A stretch of 64,000 bases of DNA from Amycolatopsis thermophila (GCF_030814215.1 NZ_JAUSUT010000001.1:1922001-1986000), one strand, 5' to 3'; shown: positions 1 through 9,080, counted from the stretch's first letter. The notes: generated by a model not told the origin, from the letters alone. Numbers and translations are program-made.

Positions 1-116
1 TCGACGTGCGGCGAGTGCCCCGTCGGCTGGCGCGCAAGGCCGATCCGTGGCGTGAGCTGGGGGCGCACGCGGGTTCGGCGCGGAAGGCACTCGACCGGTT
101 GCACCGGCTGACGTAG
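1..116 (+). CDS. C-terminal end of probable LigD polymerase-domain protein (5' end outside window)
   Basis: The reading frame is open from the window edge and stops with TAG at 114-116, giving about 38 residues. They contain VRRVPRRLARKADPWREL, which resembles the end of the LigD primase/polymerase domain (a VP-R-LAR-DPW pattern). This is recalled family knowledge, not a search. The stop codon overlaps the AGGAGG ribosome binding site of ku, so the two are very likely one operon. Actinobacterial LigD and Ku repair double-strand breaks together by non-homologous end joining. The call rests on a short fragment plus context; another protein is possible. Confidence 0.5.
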   Translation, partial: DVRRVPRRLARKADPWRELGAHAGSARKALDRLHRLT

Positions 117-125
117 GAGGCGTTC

Positions 126-1187
126 ATGGCGCGAGCGATCTGGAGCGGCGCGATCAACTTCGGCCTGGTGACGGTGCCGGTGGAGCTCTACAGCGCGACC
201 GAGGACCACACGGTGCACTTCCGGCAGTTCGAGCGCGGGACGTCGGACCGGATCCGGTACAAGCGCGTCAACGAGCGGACCGGCGAGGAGGTGGCCTTCG
301 AGAACATCGTGAAGGGCTACGACCTCGGCGACGGGGACTACGTGCTGGTCGAGCAGGAGGAGCTGGACCAGATCGCGCCCGGCCGGTCGCGGTCGATCGA
401 CATCGAGTCGTTCGTGGACCTGGAGGACATCGACCCGTTGTACTTCCAGAAGAGCTACTGGCTGGCGCCGACGAAGGAGGAGTTCGGGCGCGCGTACGGG
501 CTGCTGATGCAGGCGATGGCGGAGACGAAGAAGGCCGGCATCGCTCGTTTCGTGATGCGCGGCAAGGAACACATCGCCGCGGTGCGCGCCGGCGCGGAGG
601 GCGTGCTGGTGCTGGACACGTTGTTGTTCGCCGAGGACGTGCGGGACCCGTCGAAGGAGCTGAAGAAGCTACCGGAGAAGGCTTCGCCGCGGGGGCGCGA
701 GCTGGAGATGGCGGTGGCGCTGATCGACTCGATGGCCGACGACTGGAAGCCGGACGCGTTCCACGACCAGTACAACGAACGGGTCCTGAAGCTGATCGAC
801 GACAAGAAGGCCGGCCGCACGGTGTCGGTCGAGGAGGCGCCCGCGGAGCCGACCAAGGTGGTCGACCTGTTCGAGGCGTTGTCCCGCAGCGTGGAGAAGC
901 GGAAGGGTTCGCCGGGCGGCAAGGCCTCCTCCGGCGACGGCAAGGCCTCCAGGGGGAGTGGCAAGGCTTCCTCGGGTGGTGGCAAGAAGTCCTCCGGCGG
1001 GGGCAAGGCAGCGTCCCCGAGCCGTTCCCGCAAGGCGGAGCCCGACCTGTCCGAGCTGAGCAAGGCCGAGCTGGACCAGATGGCCCGGGAACTCGACATC
1101 AAGGGCCGGTCGAAACTCAACCGAACCGAGCTGGAAACCGCGATCCGCGAGGCGACCCCCGGCCGTTCGCGCAAGCGCGCCTCCTGA
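126..1187 (+). CDS. ku: Ku homodimer protein, non-homologous end joining
   Basis: The product is 353 residues. It begins with the Ku core signature (MARAIWSGAINFGLVTVPV) and keeps the barrel region with SYWLAP near residues 114-119 and the ARFVMRGKEHI stretch near 140-150. Ku binds DNA ends and recruits LigD. The core ends near residue 255. A lysine/glycine/serine tail of short GKASSGG-like repeats follows, then a basic C-terminal segment (about 310-345, DLSELSKAELDQMARELDI) that looks like a SAP or Rho-N helical DNA-binding motif. Bacterial Ku proteins often carry such basic tails. The start is ATG with AGGAGG seven bases upstream. The gene follows the probable LigD gene directly. Confidence 0.95.
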   Translation: MARAIWSGAINFGLVTVPVELYSATEDHTVHFRQFERGTSDRIRYKRVNERTGEEVAFENIVKGYDLGDGDYVLVEQEELDQIAPGRSRSIDIESFVDLEDIDPLYFQKSYWLAPTKEEFGRAYGLLMQAMAETKKAGIARFVMRGKEHIAAVRAGAEGVLVLDTLLFAEDVRDPSKELKKLPEKASPRGRELEMAVALIDSMADDWKPDAFHDQYNERVLKLIDDKKAGRTVSVEEAPAEPTKVVDLFEALSRSVEKRKGSPGGKASSGDGKASRGSGKASSGGGKKSSGGGKAASPSRSRKAEPDLSELSKAELDQMARELDIKGRSKLNRTELETAIREATPGRSRKRAS

Positions 1188-1396
1188 GAGCAGCGCACTT
1201 TCGCGCCATCGCCGCACCGTCCGGCTACGCCGGGCGACGCAACCGCGCTCCCGTCCACGGCCGCCCCGAGCGTCGGCGCACCGTCGCCCCCTGACGTGTC
1301 GCCACGTCCCGCCTCGCCACCGCCCAACGCGCCGACCCAACGATCCATCCCCCGAACACCGCGCTCCCGCCACGCCGGGGCAATACGATCACGGAC

Positions 1397-2878
1397 GTGC
1401 CCAAGTTCGCCCAGCTCGCGAAGTTCCGCGTCGTGCTGCGCACCGGGCTGGGGTTCGTGGTGCTCGGCGTCGGATCGAGTGTGTGCGGCGCGGCGGCCGT
1501 CGGGTTGCTGCTGTTCCTGCAGGGCATCCCCGCCGAGATGGGCGGCCGGAACTGGGTTCTGCTCACCTGCGCCGCCGCGTACGTCCTGCTCTCGGTGCTC
1601 GTCGGCTCCGCGTGGACGGCCCTGCTCCACCGCCGCACCGCGGTGTGGTTCGCGCAGGGGCGCCGTCCGGACGCGGCCGAAGCGCGCCGCGCGCTCCGGC
1701 TGCCCCGTGACCTCGCCCTGGTCAGCGGCACCCTCTGGCTGGGCGGCACCGTCGTCCTCGGCACCCTCACCGCCGTCCTCGGCTCCGCGCTCGACGCGCT
1801 GGGCGTCACGCTCGCGGTCGGTCTCGGCGGGCTCCTGACCGTCGGCCTGATGTACCTGTTCGCGGAGTGGGTCGCGCGCCCGATCCTGATCCGGGCGCTC
1901 GAAGTCAGCCCGCCGCGCAACGCCGTGTCGGTCAGCGTCCTGTCCCGGCTCGCGATCACGTGGGCGGTGGCCAGCGGCGTCCCGCTGCTCGGCGTGCTGA
2001 TCGTGGCCGCGCCGCCGGACATCGGGAAGGCCGACCAGACCGCCAGCCTGATCATGCTGTCGATCGTCGGTCTGGTCTCCGGCGCGATCGGCACCGCGCT
2101 GCTGGCCCGCGCGGTCGCCGCGCCGCTGCACCGGCTGCGGATGGCGGTCGGGCTGATCACCCGCGGCCGCAAGGACGTGTCCGTGCGCGTGGACGACGCC
2201 AGCGAGATCGGTTCGCTGCAGGTGTCGGTCAACAGCATGGTCGCCGGCTTGCGCGAGCAGGACCGGCTGCGGGACCTCTTCGGCCGTCACGTGGGCATCG
2301 ACGTGGCCCGGCACGCCCTCGAGCACGGGGCCTCCCTCACCGGTGACGTGCGGGAGGTCGCCGCGCTGTTCGTCGACGTCGTCGACTCGACCGCGCTGGC
2401 CTACCGGCTGCCGCCCGAGGAGATCGTGCGCAAGCTGAACCGGTTGTTCGACAGCGTGGTGTCGGCCGTCGACGCCCGTGGTGGCCTGGTCAACAAGTTC
2501 CAGGGCGACGCCGCGTTGTGCGTGTTCGGCGCGCCGACGCGGCATTCCGACCCGGCCACGGCGGCCCTGTCCGCGGCCCGCGCCATCCGGGACGCGGTGC
2601 GGGAGGCCGGGGAGCTGGACCTCGGCATCGGTGTCGCGTGGGGTCGGGTGTTCGCGGGTCAGCTGGGCAGCAGCAGCCGGCTGGAGTACACGGTCATCGG
2701 CGACGCGGTGAACGAGGCGGCGCGGCTCACCGAGCACGCGAAGCACGTCCCCGGCCGGGTTCTCGCCAGCGACACCGTCTGGTCGGCGAGCTCACCGAGC
2801 GAGCAGGCGCTGTGGACCCGGCACGAGGCGCTCCACCTCCGCGGCCGGGAGGCGCCCACGAAGACCTGGACGAACTAG
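1397..2878 (+). CDS. Membrane HAMP-domain adenylate/guanylate cyclase (class III)
   Basis: This 493-residue protein makes cyclic AMP or GMP at the membrane. About six hydrophobic helices fill residues 15-235, a HAMP linker follows (about 236-290), and a class III cyclase domain occupies about 318-490. Metal-binding aspartates sit in LFVDVVDST (residues 325-332) and in FQGDAALCVFGAP. The catalytic region reads YTVIGDAVNEAARL, with the Asn and Arg needed for catalysis. The architecture matches the mycobacterial Rv1318c/Rv1319c/Rv1320c/Rv3645 group. The start is GTG. The gene converges on the ketoacyl synthase gene and their stops overlap by four bases, so no terminator fits between them. The nucleotide preference cannot be read securely. 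Confidence 0.88.
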   Translation: MPKFAQLAKFRVVLRTGLGFVVLGVGSSVCGAAAVGLLLFLQGIPAEMGGRNWVLLTCAAAYVLLSVLVGSAWTALLHRRTAVWFAQGRRPDAAEARRALRLPRDLALVSGTLWLGGTVVLGTLTAVLGSALDALGVTLAVGLGGLLTVGLMYLFAEWVARPILIRALEVSPPRNAVSVSVLSRLAITWAVASGVPLLGVLIVAAPPDIGKADQTASLIMLSIVGLVSGAIGTALLARAVAAPLHRLRMAVGLITRGRKDVSVRVDDASEIGSLQVSVNSMVAGLREQDRLRDLFGRHVGIDVARHALEHGASLTGDVREVAALFVDVVDSTALAYRLPPEEIVRKLNRLFDSVVSAVDARGGLVNKFQGDAALCVFGAPTRHSDPATAALSAARAIRDAVREAGELDLGIGVAWGRVFAGQLGSSSRLEYTVIGDAVNEAARLTEHAKHVPGRVLASDTVWSASSPSEQALWTRHEALHLRGREAPTKTWTN

Positions 2879-3882
2879 GCCTCGCCGCCGGGTTTGACGT
2901 CCGGCCAGGTCAGCAGGGTCGACCCCCACGTGAGGCCGGCGCCGAAGGCGGTCAGCAGCACCCGGTGGCCGGGCTGCAGGTCACCGTCGTCGCAGGCGTC
3001 GGCCAGGGCGAGCGGGATGGACGCGGCGCTCGTGTTGCCCACGCGCTCGATGTTGGCCACCACCCGGTCGTTCGCCAGGCCCAGCTGCTTCGCGGTGGCC
3101 TGGAGGATGCGGATGTTGGCCTGGTGGCCGACGAACCGGTCGACGTCGCCCACTTCGAGCCCGGAGCGGGCGAGCACGGCGCGGGCCGATTCGGCCATCC
3201 GCGCACAGGCGTGCCGGAACACCGCCGTGCCCTGCATCGTCAGGTAGTGGTCGTGGGGGTTGTCCGACCGGCGCTGTTTGACGCCACCGGCCGGGACGAT
3301 CAGCAGGTCGGCGTGCTCACCCTCGCTGTGCAGGTCGAACGGCCCGAGCGCGCCGGGCTCGTCCGCGTTGCCGGCGCGCAGGACGACGGCGCCCGCGCCG
3401 TCGCCGAAGATCGGGACCGTGCTGCGGTCGGCGGGGTCGCAGTAGCGGCTGAAGGCGTCGGCGCCCACGACGAGGACGCGGCCGGCCACCCCGGCCGCGA
3501 TCAGGCCCGCGCCCGTGGCCAGGGCGTAGATGAACCCGCTGCAGACGGCGTTGACGTCGAACGCGGCGACACCACTGAGCCCCAGGGCCGAGGCGACCTG
3601 CGGGGCGCTCGCCGGGCACAGCTGGTCCGGGGTGGCGGTCGCGAGCACGACCGCGTCGACGACGTCGGAACCGGCGCTGCGCAAGGCGTTGCGGCCCGCG
3701 CCCACCGCCATGTCCACAGTGGACGTGTCCGGGTCGGCGATGCGACGCTCGCCGATTCCCGTGCGGGTGCGGATCCACTCGTCGGAGGTGTTCAGGTGCC
3801 GGGCGAGGTCGTCGTTGTCCACCACCCGCGGCGGCAGCCAGGCTCCGAGGCCGGCAAGGACCGCGTGGTGTCCTTCATGCAT
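2875..3882 (-). CDS. Beta-ketoacyl-ACP synthase III family protein (FabH-like)
   Basis: The 335-residue thiolase-fold enzyme condenses an acyl-CoA starter with malonyl-ACP. The catalytic triad is complete: Cys114 in NAVCSGFIYA, His253 in VGHQANIRI, and Asn283 in VGNTSAASIP. The length is normal for FabH. The N-terminal segment NTSDEWIRTRTGIGERRIA is a strong FabH signature. No fatty-acid synthase or polyketide genes lie beside it, so it may be a housekeeping paralogue or prime a lipid or secondary metabolite made elsewhere. The start is ATG with AAGGGA upstream. The gene overlaps the cyclase stop tail to tail. Confidence 0.92.
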   Translation of the reverse strand: MHEGHHAVLAGLGAWLPPRVVDNDDLARHLNTSDEWIRTRTGIGERRIADPDTSTVDMAVGAGRNALRSAGSDVVDAVVLATATPDQLCPASAPQVASALGLSGVAAFDVNAVCSGFIYALATGAGLIAAGVAGRVLVVGADAFSRYCDPADRSTVPIFGDGAGAVVLRAGNADEPGALGPFDLHSEGEHADLLIVPAGGVKQRRSDNPHDHYLTMQGTAVFRHACARMAESARAVLARSGLEVGDVDRFVGHQANIRILQATAKQLGLANDRVVANIERVGNTSAASIPLALADACDDGDLQPGHRVLLTAFGAGLTWGSTLLTWPDVKPGGEA

Positions 3883-4001
3883 GAATCCCTTGTAGGGGCT
3901 ACCCCTGGGTAGACCGGTGAGTTGTGTTCCAGGTCACAAAACCAGGCCCGGAAAGGGCTACGCGGACCGGAACTGTCATGGGTAGGTTCTAGGGTTCGGC
4001 C

Positions 4002-5711
4002 ATGCCGGAGACGCTCGGGCCGCGGGCCCTGAACCGCGCCCTGCTCGCCCGCCAGCTGTTGCTGCGACGGGCGAAGCTGACGCCACTCGAGGCGATCCGT
4101 CACCTGTGCGGGCTGCAGGCGCAGGCGCCCTTTCCGCCGTATTACGGGTTGTGGTCGCGGCTGCACGGGTTCCGGCCGGAGCAGCTCGGACAGCTAGTGC
4201 TCGACCGGCAGGTGGTACGGATCGCGCTGATGCGCGGAACGGTGCACCTCGTCGCGGCGGACGACTGGGGGTGGCTGCGCGCGGCGGTGCAGCCGCTGTT
4301 CGATCGCGACATCCGGACGAACGCCTCCTACGCGAAGGCCCTGGCGCCGCTCGACCTGTCCGCGGTGGCCGCCCGGGCCAGGGCCCTGCTGGCCGAGTCG
4401 CCGCGCACGCCCGCTGAGCTGGGCAAGCTCCTGGCGGAGCAGTGGCCGGACACCCCACCGGCCGCCCTCGCCCACGCGGCCCGTGGCCTGTTGCCGCTGG
4501 TGCAGGTCCCGCCACGCGCAGTATGGGGCCGCAGCGGCCGAACGACGCTGGCCCACGCGGAGGACTGGCTCGGTGTCCCTCCAGCCCCCATCTCCGGCGC
4601 CCAGCCGCCCCACTCGGCCCAACCCACCGCCCCGCACCACCCACAGCCGCCCACCACCCACGACGCCCTGCCACCCCGGTCAGCCCAACCCGCCGCCACC
4701 CAGCACCCCCGGCCGCCCACCACCGACGACGCCCTGCCACCGCAACCAGCCCAACCCACCGCCCCGCACCACCGACAGCCGCCCGCCACCGCCGACGCCC
4801 AACCGCCCCACTCTGCCCATTCCGTCGCCACTCAGCACCCACAGCCGCCCGTCAACCACGACGGCCTGCTGCCCCAGCCGGCCCAATCAACCCCCACCCA
4901 CCACTCACCGCCATCCGCCACCGCCGACGCCACGCCACCCCAGCCGGCCCTTTCCCACCACCCACAGACGCCCTCCAGCCACGACACCGTGCCGCCCCAG
5001 CGGACCCAATCCACCCCAGCCCACCGCTCACGGCCGCCCGTCACCCTGGACGGCCTGCCACCGCAGCCAGCCGAATCCACCGCCACCCACCACCCACAGC
5101 CGCCAGCCACCGCCGACTCCCTGCCACCCCAGCCGGCCCAACCAGCCCCCACCCACCACTCACAGCCGCCATCCAGCCCAGAGGTCCGGCTGGCTCAGCT
5201 GGAGGAGCTGGTCCTGCGATATCTGGCGGCGTTCGGGCCGGCGAGCGTGGCCGACGTGCAGGCCTGGAGCGGGCTCACCCGGCTCAGCGAAGTGGTGGAC
5301 CGCCTGCGTCCGCGCCTGTGCGTCTTCCGGTCCGAGCAGGGACGGGAGCTGTTCGACCTGCCCGACGCCCCACGGCCAGATCCCGCGACCCCGGCGCCAC
5401 CACGGTTCATCGCCGAGTTCGACAACCTCCTGCTCTCGCACGCCGACCGAAGCCGGGTGCTGCCGGAAGGCGCCCGCAAGCGGGTGTTCGGGGTTCCGAA
5501 CGGTGTGTTCCCGGGCACGTTCCTCGTCGACGGCCTGGTGCGGGGCACCTGGCGGATCACTCGCGAGCGTGGCGCCGCTTCATTGGAGATCGAGCCGTAC
5601 GGGCGAATCTCCACAAAGGACAGGGCGGCACTGGAGAGCGCCGGGGCGCGGCTGCTGCGTTTCGCTGCCGGCGAAGTTGCCCACGACATCCGCTTCATGC
5701 CCCTCGAGTGA
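4002..5711 (+). CDS. Winged-helix DNA-binding domain protein (HTH_42 family) with a large internal tandem repeat
   Basis: The protein is 569 residues, against about 350-400 usual for this family (relatives of YcaQ/AlkX). The N-terminal part (1-200) begins with LNRALLARQLLLRRAKLTPLE-like sequence and contains LCGLQAQAPFPPYYGLWSRL; the C-terminal part (about 395-569) keeps RFIAEFDNLLLSHADRSR. Both halves look intact. Between them lie residues 202-395, made of nine copies of a 22-residue proline/glutamine/histidine repeat. The frame stays open through every copy, so the protein is probably made with a long disordered linker. Family members act on DNA and have been tied to interstrand crosslink repair; the role here is not known. 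The start is ATG. Confidence 0.8.
   Translation: MPETLGPRALNRALLARQLLLRRAKLTPLEAIRHLCGLQAQAPFPPYYGLWSRLHGFRPEQLGQLVLDRQVVRIALMRGTVHLVAADDWGWLRAAVQPLFDRDIRTNASYAKALAPLDLSAVAARARALLAESPRTPAELGKLLAEQWPDTPPAALAHAARGLLPLVQVPPRAVWGRSGRTTLAHAEDWLGVPPAPISGAQPPHSAQPTAPHHPQPPTTHDALPPRSAQPAATQHPRPPTTDDALPPQPAQPTAPHHRQPPATADAQPPHSAHSVATQHPQPPVNHDGLLPQPAQSTPTHHSPPSATADATPPQPALSHHPQTPSSHDTVPPQRTQSTPAHRSRPPVTLDGLPPQPAESTATHHPQPPATADSLPPQPAQPAPTHHSQPPSSPEVRLAQLEELVLRYLAAFGPASVADVQAWSGLTRLSEVVDRLRPRLCVFRSEQGRELFDLPDAPRPDPATPAPPRFIAEFDNLLLSHADRSRVLPEGARKRVFGVPNGVFPGTFLVDGLVRGTWRITRERGAASLEIEPYGRISTKDRAALESAGARLLRFAAGEVAHDIRFMPLE
4605..5186 (+). repeat. Nine-copy 66-bp in-frame tandem repeat inside the winged-helix gene
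   Basis: The unit is 22 codons (consensus about PPQPAQPTATHHPQPPATAD plus two). Copies start at PPHSAQ, PPRSAQ, PPQPAQ, PPHSAH, LPQPAQ, PPQPAL, PPQRTQ, PPQPAE and PPQPAQ. The sixth copy lacks three codons. All insertions and deletions keep the frame, which points to selection for an open reading frame. The copies have diverged from one another, so this is not a recent expansion. Confidence 0.9.
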
Positions 5712-5744
5712 GTCCGGCGCCGGCCCGGTTTTGGTTACGATGCG

Positions 5745-6224
5745 GTGGTGCCCGCCGTTGACCTGGACAAACTCGACTACGAGATTCTGAGACGCCTGCA
5801 AGAGGACTCGCGGACGATCGCCGAGACGATCGGCGCCGAGGTGGGTCTTTCGGCCGCCGCGGTTCAGCGCCGGATCAAGCGGCTGCGGCAGGCCGGGGTC
5901 ATCTCGCGCGAGGTGGCGGTGATCGAGCCGCGGTCGGTCGGGGTCGACATGACCTTCATCGTGATGGTCGAGATGGAACGCGAGCGGCTGGAAGTCCTCG
6001 ACGCGTTCCGGAAACAGGTCCTGGCCGATCCCGCTGTGCAACAGTGCTACTACGTTACGGGGTCGGCCGACTTCATCCTGGTGGTGCACTGCCGCGATAT
6101 GGGCGAGTTCGAGGCGTTCACGCGCCGCATGTTCTTCGACAACGGTGAGGTGCGGCACTTCACCACGAGCGTCGCGATGGACCGTGTCAAGGTGAGCCTG
6201 AGCGTTCCCCTGAACGGCGGCTGA
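5745..6224 (+). CDS. Lrp/AsnC family transcriptional regulator
   Basis: This 159-residue protein has an N-terminal AsnC-type helix-turn-helix (LDYEILRRLQEDSR to QRRIKRLRQAGVI, residues 8-55) and a C-terminal ligand-binding RAM domain (about 68-150) with YYVTGSADFILVVHC. Such regulators form dimers and octamers and respond to amino acids. Length and layout are typical. The start is GTG at 5745, with an alternative GTG one codon later. No metabolic gene is adjacent in the same direction, so the target cannot be inferred. It begins 33 bases after the winged-helix gene. Confidence 0.93.
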   Translation: MVPAVDLDKLDYEILRRLQEDSRTIAETIGAEVGLSAAAVQRRIKRLRQAGVISREVAVIEPRSVGVDMTFIVMVEMERERLEVLDAFRKQVLADPAVQQCYYVTGSADFILVVHCRDMGEFEAFTRRMFFDNGEVRHFTTSVAMDRVKVSLSVPLNGG

Positions 6225-6377
6225 CCCCGCCGGCCACGCGTGTTACAGGATCAAGGGATTTGCACCGGATCGCGTGAAAGTCGTCCGCGAGGCATCATTT
6301 TCGGCGCCCGCTCACATCTCATCGCTGTCCGACCTGTTCGCGCCCGGAGCGCGGACCAAGACCGCGAGAGGTGGCAC

Positions 6378-6782
6378 GTGAACACCGATACCGTCACCCA
6401 GAGCCAGTTCGTGTCACTCAACGGCTCCAGTGCTCCAGTCCTGTCTAGACTGTCGTACGTGGCGAGCGAGCCGTTTGCCGTGAACATCGCGTTCCGCACG
6501 GAGCGCGGCCGCTGGGTGGAGTGGACCTTCGCCCGTGAGCTGCTCGTCACGGGTCTGCGTGAGCCCTCCGGCATCGGCGACGTGCGGGTCCGGCCCGACC
6601 TCTCCACCGACGAGGGCATCCTGATCTTGGAGATCGAGTCGCCCGACGGGTACGCGCTGGTGGAAATCGAGCGCGAGGACGTCGAGCGTTTCCTGGACGC
6701 CGCTACGGAACTCGTCCCCCTGGGCACGGAAAGCGACTGCTTCGACGTGGACGCCTTCATCGACGAGATCACCAACGTCTGA
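6378..6782 (+). CDS. SsgA-like sporulation/cell-division regulator (SALP family)
   Basis: The product is 134 residues from a GTG at 6378, preceded by a GCGAGAGG ribosome binding site. In-frame codons upstream to 6240 lack a good site and are taken as non-coding. The domain matches the SsgA family: the RGRWVEWTFARELL block, the GIGDVRVRPDL block and the acidic C-terminal helix. SALP proteins occur in morphologically complex actinomycetes, where they guide septum placement and peptidoglycan remodelling during sporulation. This is one of the better clues to the host group. It is single-domain and of normal length. Confidence 0.88.
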   Translation: MNTDTVTQSQFVSLNGSSAPVLSRLSYVASEPFAVNIAFRTERGRWVEWTFARELLVTGLREPSGIGDVRVRPDLSTDEGILILEIESPDGYALVEIEREDVERFLDAATELVPLGTESDCFDVDAFIDEITNV

Positions 6783-6839
6783 CCTGGCGCCGCGCACCCG
6801 CGGTGCCAGGTCGGCTCCGGCCGCTTCTGCTGCCCTCCG

Positions 6840-7245
6840 GAGCCGGCCAGGTACCGCCGATCCGGCCAGGTACGCGCCGATCCCGCCAGATGTGCGCCGA
6901 GCCGGCCAGGCACCGCTTACCCCGAGCGCCAGCCGAGGCTCTGATGACCGCTCCCAGGCGGCAGCCGAGCACGCTCAGCGGGCTCTCCCGGGCGCCAGTC
7001 CAGGCCTAAGCGATCCGCTCCCCAGCGGTAACCGTGGCGCAGCCGGGCGTGTCCCGCGCGCCAGCCCAGGCCCAGCCGGGCTCTCCCAGGCGGCAGCCAA
7101 TGCTCAGCTGTCCCGAGCGCCAGCCGAAGCTCAGGCGACCCCCTCCCAGGCGGTAACCGTGGCGCAGCCGGGCTATCCGGGGAGGCAGCCCAGGGTCGGC
7201 CGAGCACTCCCGGACGCCGGCCAAGGCTCAGCGCAGCAACCCGCA
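6840..7245. repeat. Degenerate GC-rich intergenic repeats (within gene-free 6,783-7,480)
   Basis: No gene is supported between 6,783 and 7,480. The stretch first holds three to four copies of a 20-base unit (ggccaggtacgcgccgatcc and variants, 6,840-6,912). Longer imperfect copies of a pattern containing ccgagcgccagccgaagctc, tcccaggcggtaac and cgtggcgcagccgggc follow, to about 7,245. The copies differ by substitutions and small gaps. After 7,245 no further structure is evident before the next gene. Confidence 0.6.
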
Positions 7246-7480
7246 GCAGGCCGTCATCGTCGCGACCTGTCGCTCCGGCGCACCACGCTGTTCCCGCACT
7301 CCACCCCGCGCACGTTTGCTGCACGAACCCGCGCAAACTCCAGCTACCGGCACCGACAACCCCGTCGCAGGCACCGAGCCCCGGCGCCTCGGCCTCCCGC
7401 CGACCGCTCGAAACCTGAAGGCTGTCGGGTCGCGGAATCAGCGGCCAGCGGCCCCTGATTGACGCCTGCCGCGCATTTGG

Positions 7481-8182
7481 TCAGTGCCCGAACGACCCGA
7501 AGGACCGCACCGATCGGTCCTGGACCTCGTCGAGGTCACGCGAGGAGTCCACCCGGGCCCACGACCACGCCGCGATCAGCCGCTGGATCTGCTCGTCCAA
7601 GATCTGCCCCGTCGGGCTTCCATGCCTCGGTGCGTCCGCGTCGGTGTCCGCCCGCGCCCCGCCGTTGTCCGGCGCCGAACTCGACTTGGCGGCGGGCTGT
7701 GCCTGCTTACGAGTCGGCTCCGTCGTCTTGGCCGTCGCCGGGACGGTCGTCACGGGCGGGCTCGGCATCGGCAGCTGAGGTGCGGTGCTGATCGGCGCCG
7801 GTTGCACCGGGTCGGCAGGCACCGGGCTCGGCACGGGTCCGGCGGCGACGGCGGGCCTGGGCTCAGAGCCGTGGTCGAGGTCGAAGGTGTCCCCCGCGAT
7901 CCAGCCGACGGCCAGCAGCACGACGGACGCCGCCGCTACCAGCAGATTCCGTCGAACTCGCCGGAGCAGCCGTCGCTCGTCACCGGCCGCAGCCACCTCG
8001 GTCGCGGACGCCGCCAGGTCGAGTTGCCCCGACACCGTCGCGAAGCCAGAGTCGTTCGACTCCTCATCCCAGTGCGCGCCGGCCTGCTTGGGGGCGCTCG
8101 CCGCGACGATGCCCGTACGATCCGCCAGCTGCACGCTGCGCACGAGCTCGCGCGACCTGTCACGCAGGATCGTGCGCGCCAT
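7481..8182 (-). CDS. Single-pass membrane protein with proline/threonine-rich extracellular region
   Basis: No family is recognised for this 233-residue protein. Residues 1-78 are hydrophilic and end in a basic patch (RRLLRRVRRN). A single hydrophobic helix spans 79-97 (LLVAAASVVLLAVGWIAG). Residues 105-180 are rich in Pro, Ala, Thr and Ser, and the last 45 residues look structured (QILDEQIQRLIAAWSWARV). The basic residues before the helix predict a cytoplasmic N-terminus and an external C-terminus. The arrangement recalls anti-sigma-like or receptor-like membrane proteins, but no zinc motif is present. It lies upstream of a two-component pair on the same strand, separated by about 240 bases. 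Confidence 0.7.
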   Translation of the reverse strand: MARTILRDRSRELVRSVQLADRTGIVAASAPKQAGAHWDEESNDSGFATVSGQLDLAASATEVAAAGDERRLLRRVRRNLLVAAASVVLLAVGWIAGDTFDLDHGSEPRPAVAAGPVPSPVPADPVQPAPISTAPQLPMPSPPVTTVPATAKTTEPTRKQAQPAAKSSSAPDNGGARADTDADAPRHGSPTGQILDEQIQRLIAAWSWARVDSSRDLDEVQDRSVRSFGSFGH

Positions 8183-8423
8183 CTACACCCTCCATCGGCA
8201 CGGCGTGGACCTTCCCCATGGCCTTGCCACCCGTCGGGCATCACTCGACTGCCCACCGAGCAAGTGGCGGCTCGCCAAAAGCTACCAGCGCGATGACTTC
8301 GCCAATGCCGAGCGACTCTCACTTTCCTCAATCACGGTGAAAGATCGCCCCATCGGGTGATCACACATCCCATACCTTCTGCGCACGGTAATCACTCTCC
8401 AGGCGGCACCACTTGTCAGTTCC

Positions 8424-9080
8424 TCACCGCTCACCTCCCTCCCCGCGTGTTTCCCACGTCCAGGCCGCGATCCCCACCCTGTTCCTCGCCCCAAGCTTTC
8501 GCTGGATGCTCCTGAGGTGCGTTTTCACGGTGCCCGCCGAGATGTGCAACAACTGCGCGATTTCCACGTTCGTCCGGGCCTGTGCAACGAGCCGCGCCAC
8601 CTCCTGCTCCCGGCTCGACAACGAGGCACCCTTGCGGCCGCTTGATCCCGCGCGTCTGGACTGCCGCAGGAGGCGCAGCGTCATCTGCGGACTGATCAGC
8701 ACATCACCTGACATCGCCGCGCGCACCCCTTCGACCAATAGAGCGGGCCCGGACCTCTTGAGCAGGAACCCGCACGCCCCGTTCCGCAGCGCGCCGTGCG
8801 CGTACTCGTCCAGCTCGAATGTGGTGATCACCACCACGCGCATCGGATCCGCGACGTCCGGACCGGCCAACAGCCGGGTGACGGACAGCCCGTCCCGCCG
8901 CGGCATGCGCACGTCGACCAACACCACATCAGGCTTCACCTCGCGCGCACGCTTGACGGCCGCCTCGCCGTCAGCCGCTTCGCCGACCACCTCGAGGTCG
9001 TCCTCGGCTTCCAGAATGTGCCTCAAGTTCCGCCGCACCACCTCCTGATCGTCCGCGATGAGGACCCGGATCGCCGTCAT
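8424..9080 (-). CDS. NarL/FixJ family response regulator
   Basis: This 218-residue protein has a receiver domain (IRVLIADDQEVVRRNL at the start, phospho-acceptor Asp in DVVLVDVRMP, conserved Lys in GFLLKRS) and a C-terminal LuxR helix-turn-helix (SLSSREQEVARLVAQ to SAGTVKTHLRSIQRKLG). It is a DNA-binding output regulator. The start is ATG at 9080, overlapping the kinase stop as ATGA, so the two are translationally coupled. An in-frame ATG 60 bases upstream lies inside the kinase gene and is not needed. The target genes are unknown. Confidence 0.95.
   Translation of the reverse strand: MTAIRVLIADDQEVVRRNLRHILEAEDDLEVVGEAADGEAAVKRAREVKPDVVLVDVRMPRRDGLSVTRLLAGPDVADPMRVVVITTFELDEYAHGALRNGACGFLLKRSGPALLVEGVRAAMSGDVLISPQMTLRLLRQSRRAGSSGRKGASLSSREQEVARLVAQARTNVEIAQLLHISAGTVKTHLRSIQRKLGARNRVGIAAWTWETRGEGGER

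Noticed and set aside
455..2746. Very long minus-strand open frame opposite ku and the cyclase
   Set aside because: It is the antisense shadow of two well supported genes in high-GC DNA. The product is low complexity, and it crosses two genes and their gap.
4442..5790. Two further plus-strand frames across the repeat region
   Set aside because: Repeats keep all three frames open. Only the frame that joins the two conserved winged-helix halves makes sense.
6840..7245. CRISPR array
   Set aside because: Units differ from one another, and there are no constant-length unique spacers and no cas genes nearby.
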